A DNA stretch of 64,000 nucleotides from positions 1,098,501 to 1,162,500 of the forward strand of contig JADKHK010000013.1 in assembly GCA_016721845.1 (NCBI GenBank), written 5' to 3'. The notes under the pieces were generated by a model that made no database searches, had not been told where the DNA came from, and saw only the letters and a program-made list of their open reading frames with translations. Numbering within the stretch: position 1 is the first letter of the stretch; every line of letters starts with the position of its first letter. This DNA is from Lysobacterales bacterium (GTDB lineage: Bacteria; Pseudomonadota; Gammaproteobacteria; Xanthomonadales; Ahniellaceae). The translations under genes were made by a program, and so were the position numbers. Below, one piece after another: positions 63,265-64,000 of this stretch.

Positions 63265-64000
63265 TCAGGCCATTTCAGCAAAGAAATCCTGGATGCGCTT
63301 CAGACCATCGGGCAATTGAGCCGTCGGGCAGGTGTAACTGATTCGGATCGCGCGCGGTTCGCCGAAGGCCGAACCCGGCACGCAGGCTACGCCCTTGGCA
63401 TCGAGCAGCGCGTTGCAGAGATCGACATCGTTGTCGATGCGCTTGCCGTTGTGCGTCTTGCCGAAGGCGCAGGAAATGTCCGGGAACACGTAGAAAGCGC
63501 CCTGCGGCTTCGGGCAGTTCACGCCAGGGATTGCAGCCAGCGCCGCCATCACCTGATCGCGCTTGCCCTGGAATTCGCGGCATTTGGTTTCCGGCACATC
63601 CTGCGGACCGGAGAACGCCGCGATGGCAGCGGCATTGACCACTTCCGGCAGGTTCGTGATCGCGTTCGAATTCAGGTTCACCAGGGCCTGCGCCGCCGCG
63701 GACGGCGCCGCGACCATGCCGACACGCCAGCCCGGCATGCCGTAGGTCTTCGAGACCGAATCGAGCAGGAGGGTGCGGTCGCGCAACTCCGGTCGCGCCT
63801 TGACCAGATGGGCATAACCGAGACCGTCAAAGATCATGCGGTTGTAGATGTCGTCCGAAATGATCCAGGTGTCCGGCGCATCGACCAGCACATCGGCCAG
63901 CGCACGTACCTCGGCGTGGTCGTAGACCATCCCGGTCGGATTCGACGGATTGTTGAACAGGATGGCCTTGGGCTTCGACTTCAACGCCTCGCGCAACTGG
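63265..64000 (-). CDS. Class I aminotransferase, probable aspartate aminotransferase (5' truncated)
   Basis: The N-terminal part lies beyond the right edge. The visible 245 residues contain NNPSNPTGMVYD, the cofactor-contacting IISDDIYNRMIF, the PLP lysine in DSVSKTYGMPGWRVGM, and the C-terminal Arg in PRAIRISYTC. These match the PLP fold-type I aspartate aminotransferases of the Igamma/Ib group. Adjacent to mdh, 44 bp upstream on the same strand, it would link oxaloacetate with aspartate, which ArgG also uses. Substrate choice (aspartate versus aromatic) cannot be settled from this part. Confidence 0.9.
   Translation of the reverse strand, partial: QLREALKSKPKAILFNNPSNPTGMVYDHAEVRALADVLVDAPDTWIISDDIYNRMIFDGLGYAHLVKARPELRDRTLLLDSVSKTYGMPGWRVGMVAAPSAAAQALVNLNSNAITNLPEVVNAAAIAAFSGPQDVPETKCREFQGKRDQVMAALAAIPGVNCPKPQGAFYVFPDISCAFGKTHNGKRIDNDVDLCNALLDAKGVACVPGSAFGEPRAIRISYTCPTAQLPDGLKRIQDFFAEMA

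Overview
The window is chromosomal DNA from a GC-rich (visibly well over 60%) Gram-negative bacterium, most likely a gammaproteobacterium of the Xanthomonadales/Lysobacterales. The main reason is the arginine operon at 5873-13346. It encodes an N-acetylornithine carbamoyltransferase rather than an ordinary OTCase, a fused N-acetylglutamate kinase/synthase, and an M20 deacetylase that would act on acetylcitrulline; this acetylated arginine route is characteristic of that order. The order ftsK-lolA-rarA-(crcB)-serS, with trxB, aat, infA, clpA and clpS alongside, matches the E. coli map around ftsK, which also supports a gammaproteobacterium. No rRNA, insertion sequence, prophage or CRISPR array is visible, and no gene-free stretch exceeds about 270 bp.

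Layout. 1-1479: 3' part of a membrane diguanylate cyclase. 1493-4770: hisS overlapping a long histidine-ammonia-lyase-like gene. 4878-4954: tRNA-Pro. 5007-5807: glycosyltransferase. 5873-13346: seven-gene arginine operon, each junction overlapping, preceded by a probable arginine attenuator (Arg-rich leader peptide plus terminator, 13379-13527). 13609-17894: glycine-zipper lipoprotein-like gene, cysS-sufE, a DUF6445-like oxygenase and a DksA-family protein with a histone-H1-like tail. 18020-25161: yidD, pyrC, an M23 peptidase, folE2, a synthase-like gene, mupP-ubiG-mtaD. 25181-29016: efp and epmB (divergent), then a FimX-like degenerate GGDEF-EAL protein. 29081-30668: AraC regulator divergent from a Cys-rich metallothionein-like peptide and a membrane protein. 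30684-34771: htpX, gluQ, and phaB-phaR-phaB. 34784-43528: sulfotransferase, tRNA-Ser, serS, crcB, rarA, lolA, ftsK. 43668-54644: trxB, a FemAB-like gene, aat, infA, clpA, clpS, nudJ-mnmA-hflD, acnA. 54784-59969: a secreted repeat beta-propeller and a run of uncharacterised envelope genes. 60140-64000: prpC, prpB, mdh and a truncated aminotransferase.

How genes fit together. Arginine biosynthesis from glutamate is almost complete here (only argD is absent). Aat, ClpS and ClpA form the bacterial N-degron pathway. EF-P and its lysine mutase EpmB are neighbours. MupP, UbiG and MtaD repeat a Pseudomonas arrangement. PrpB, PrpC, Mdh and AcnA belong to the methylcitrate and TCA cycles. PhaB, PhaR and PhaB point to polyhydroxybutyrate metabolism. 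GGDEF and FimX proteins indicate c-di-GMP control, probably of type IV pili.

The strongest candidate for undescribed biology is the arginine leader/attenuator before the acetylornithine-type operon. Others are the H1-tailed, cysteine-poor DksA, the hisS-coupled ammonia-lyase, the Cys-rich peptide locus, and the eight-repeat secreted propeller ending in FGDGFE.
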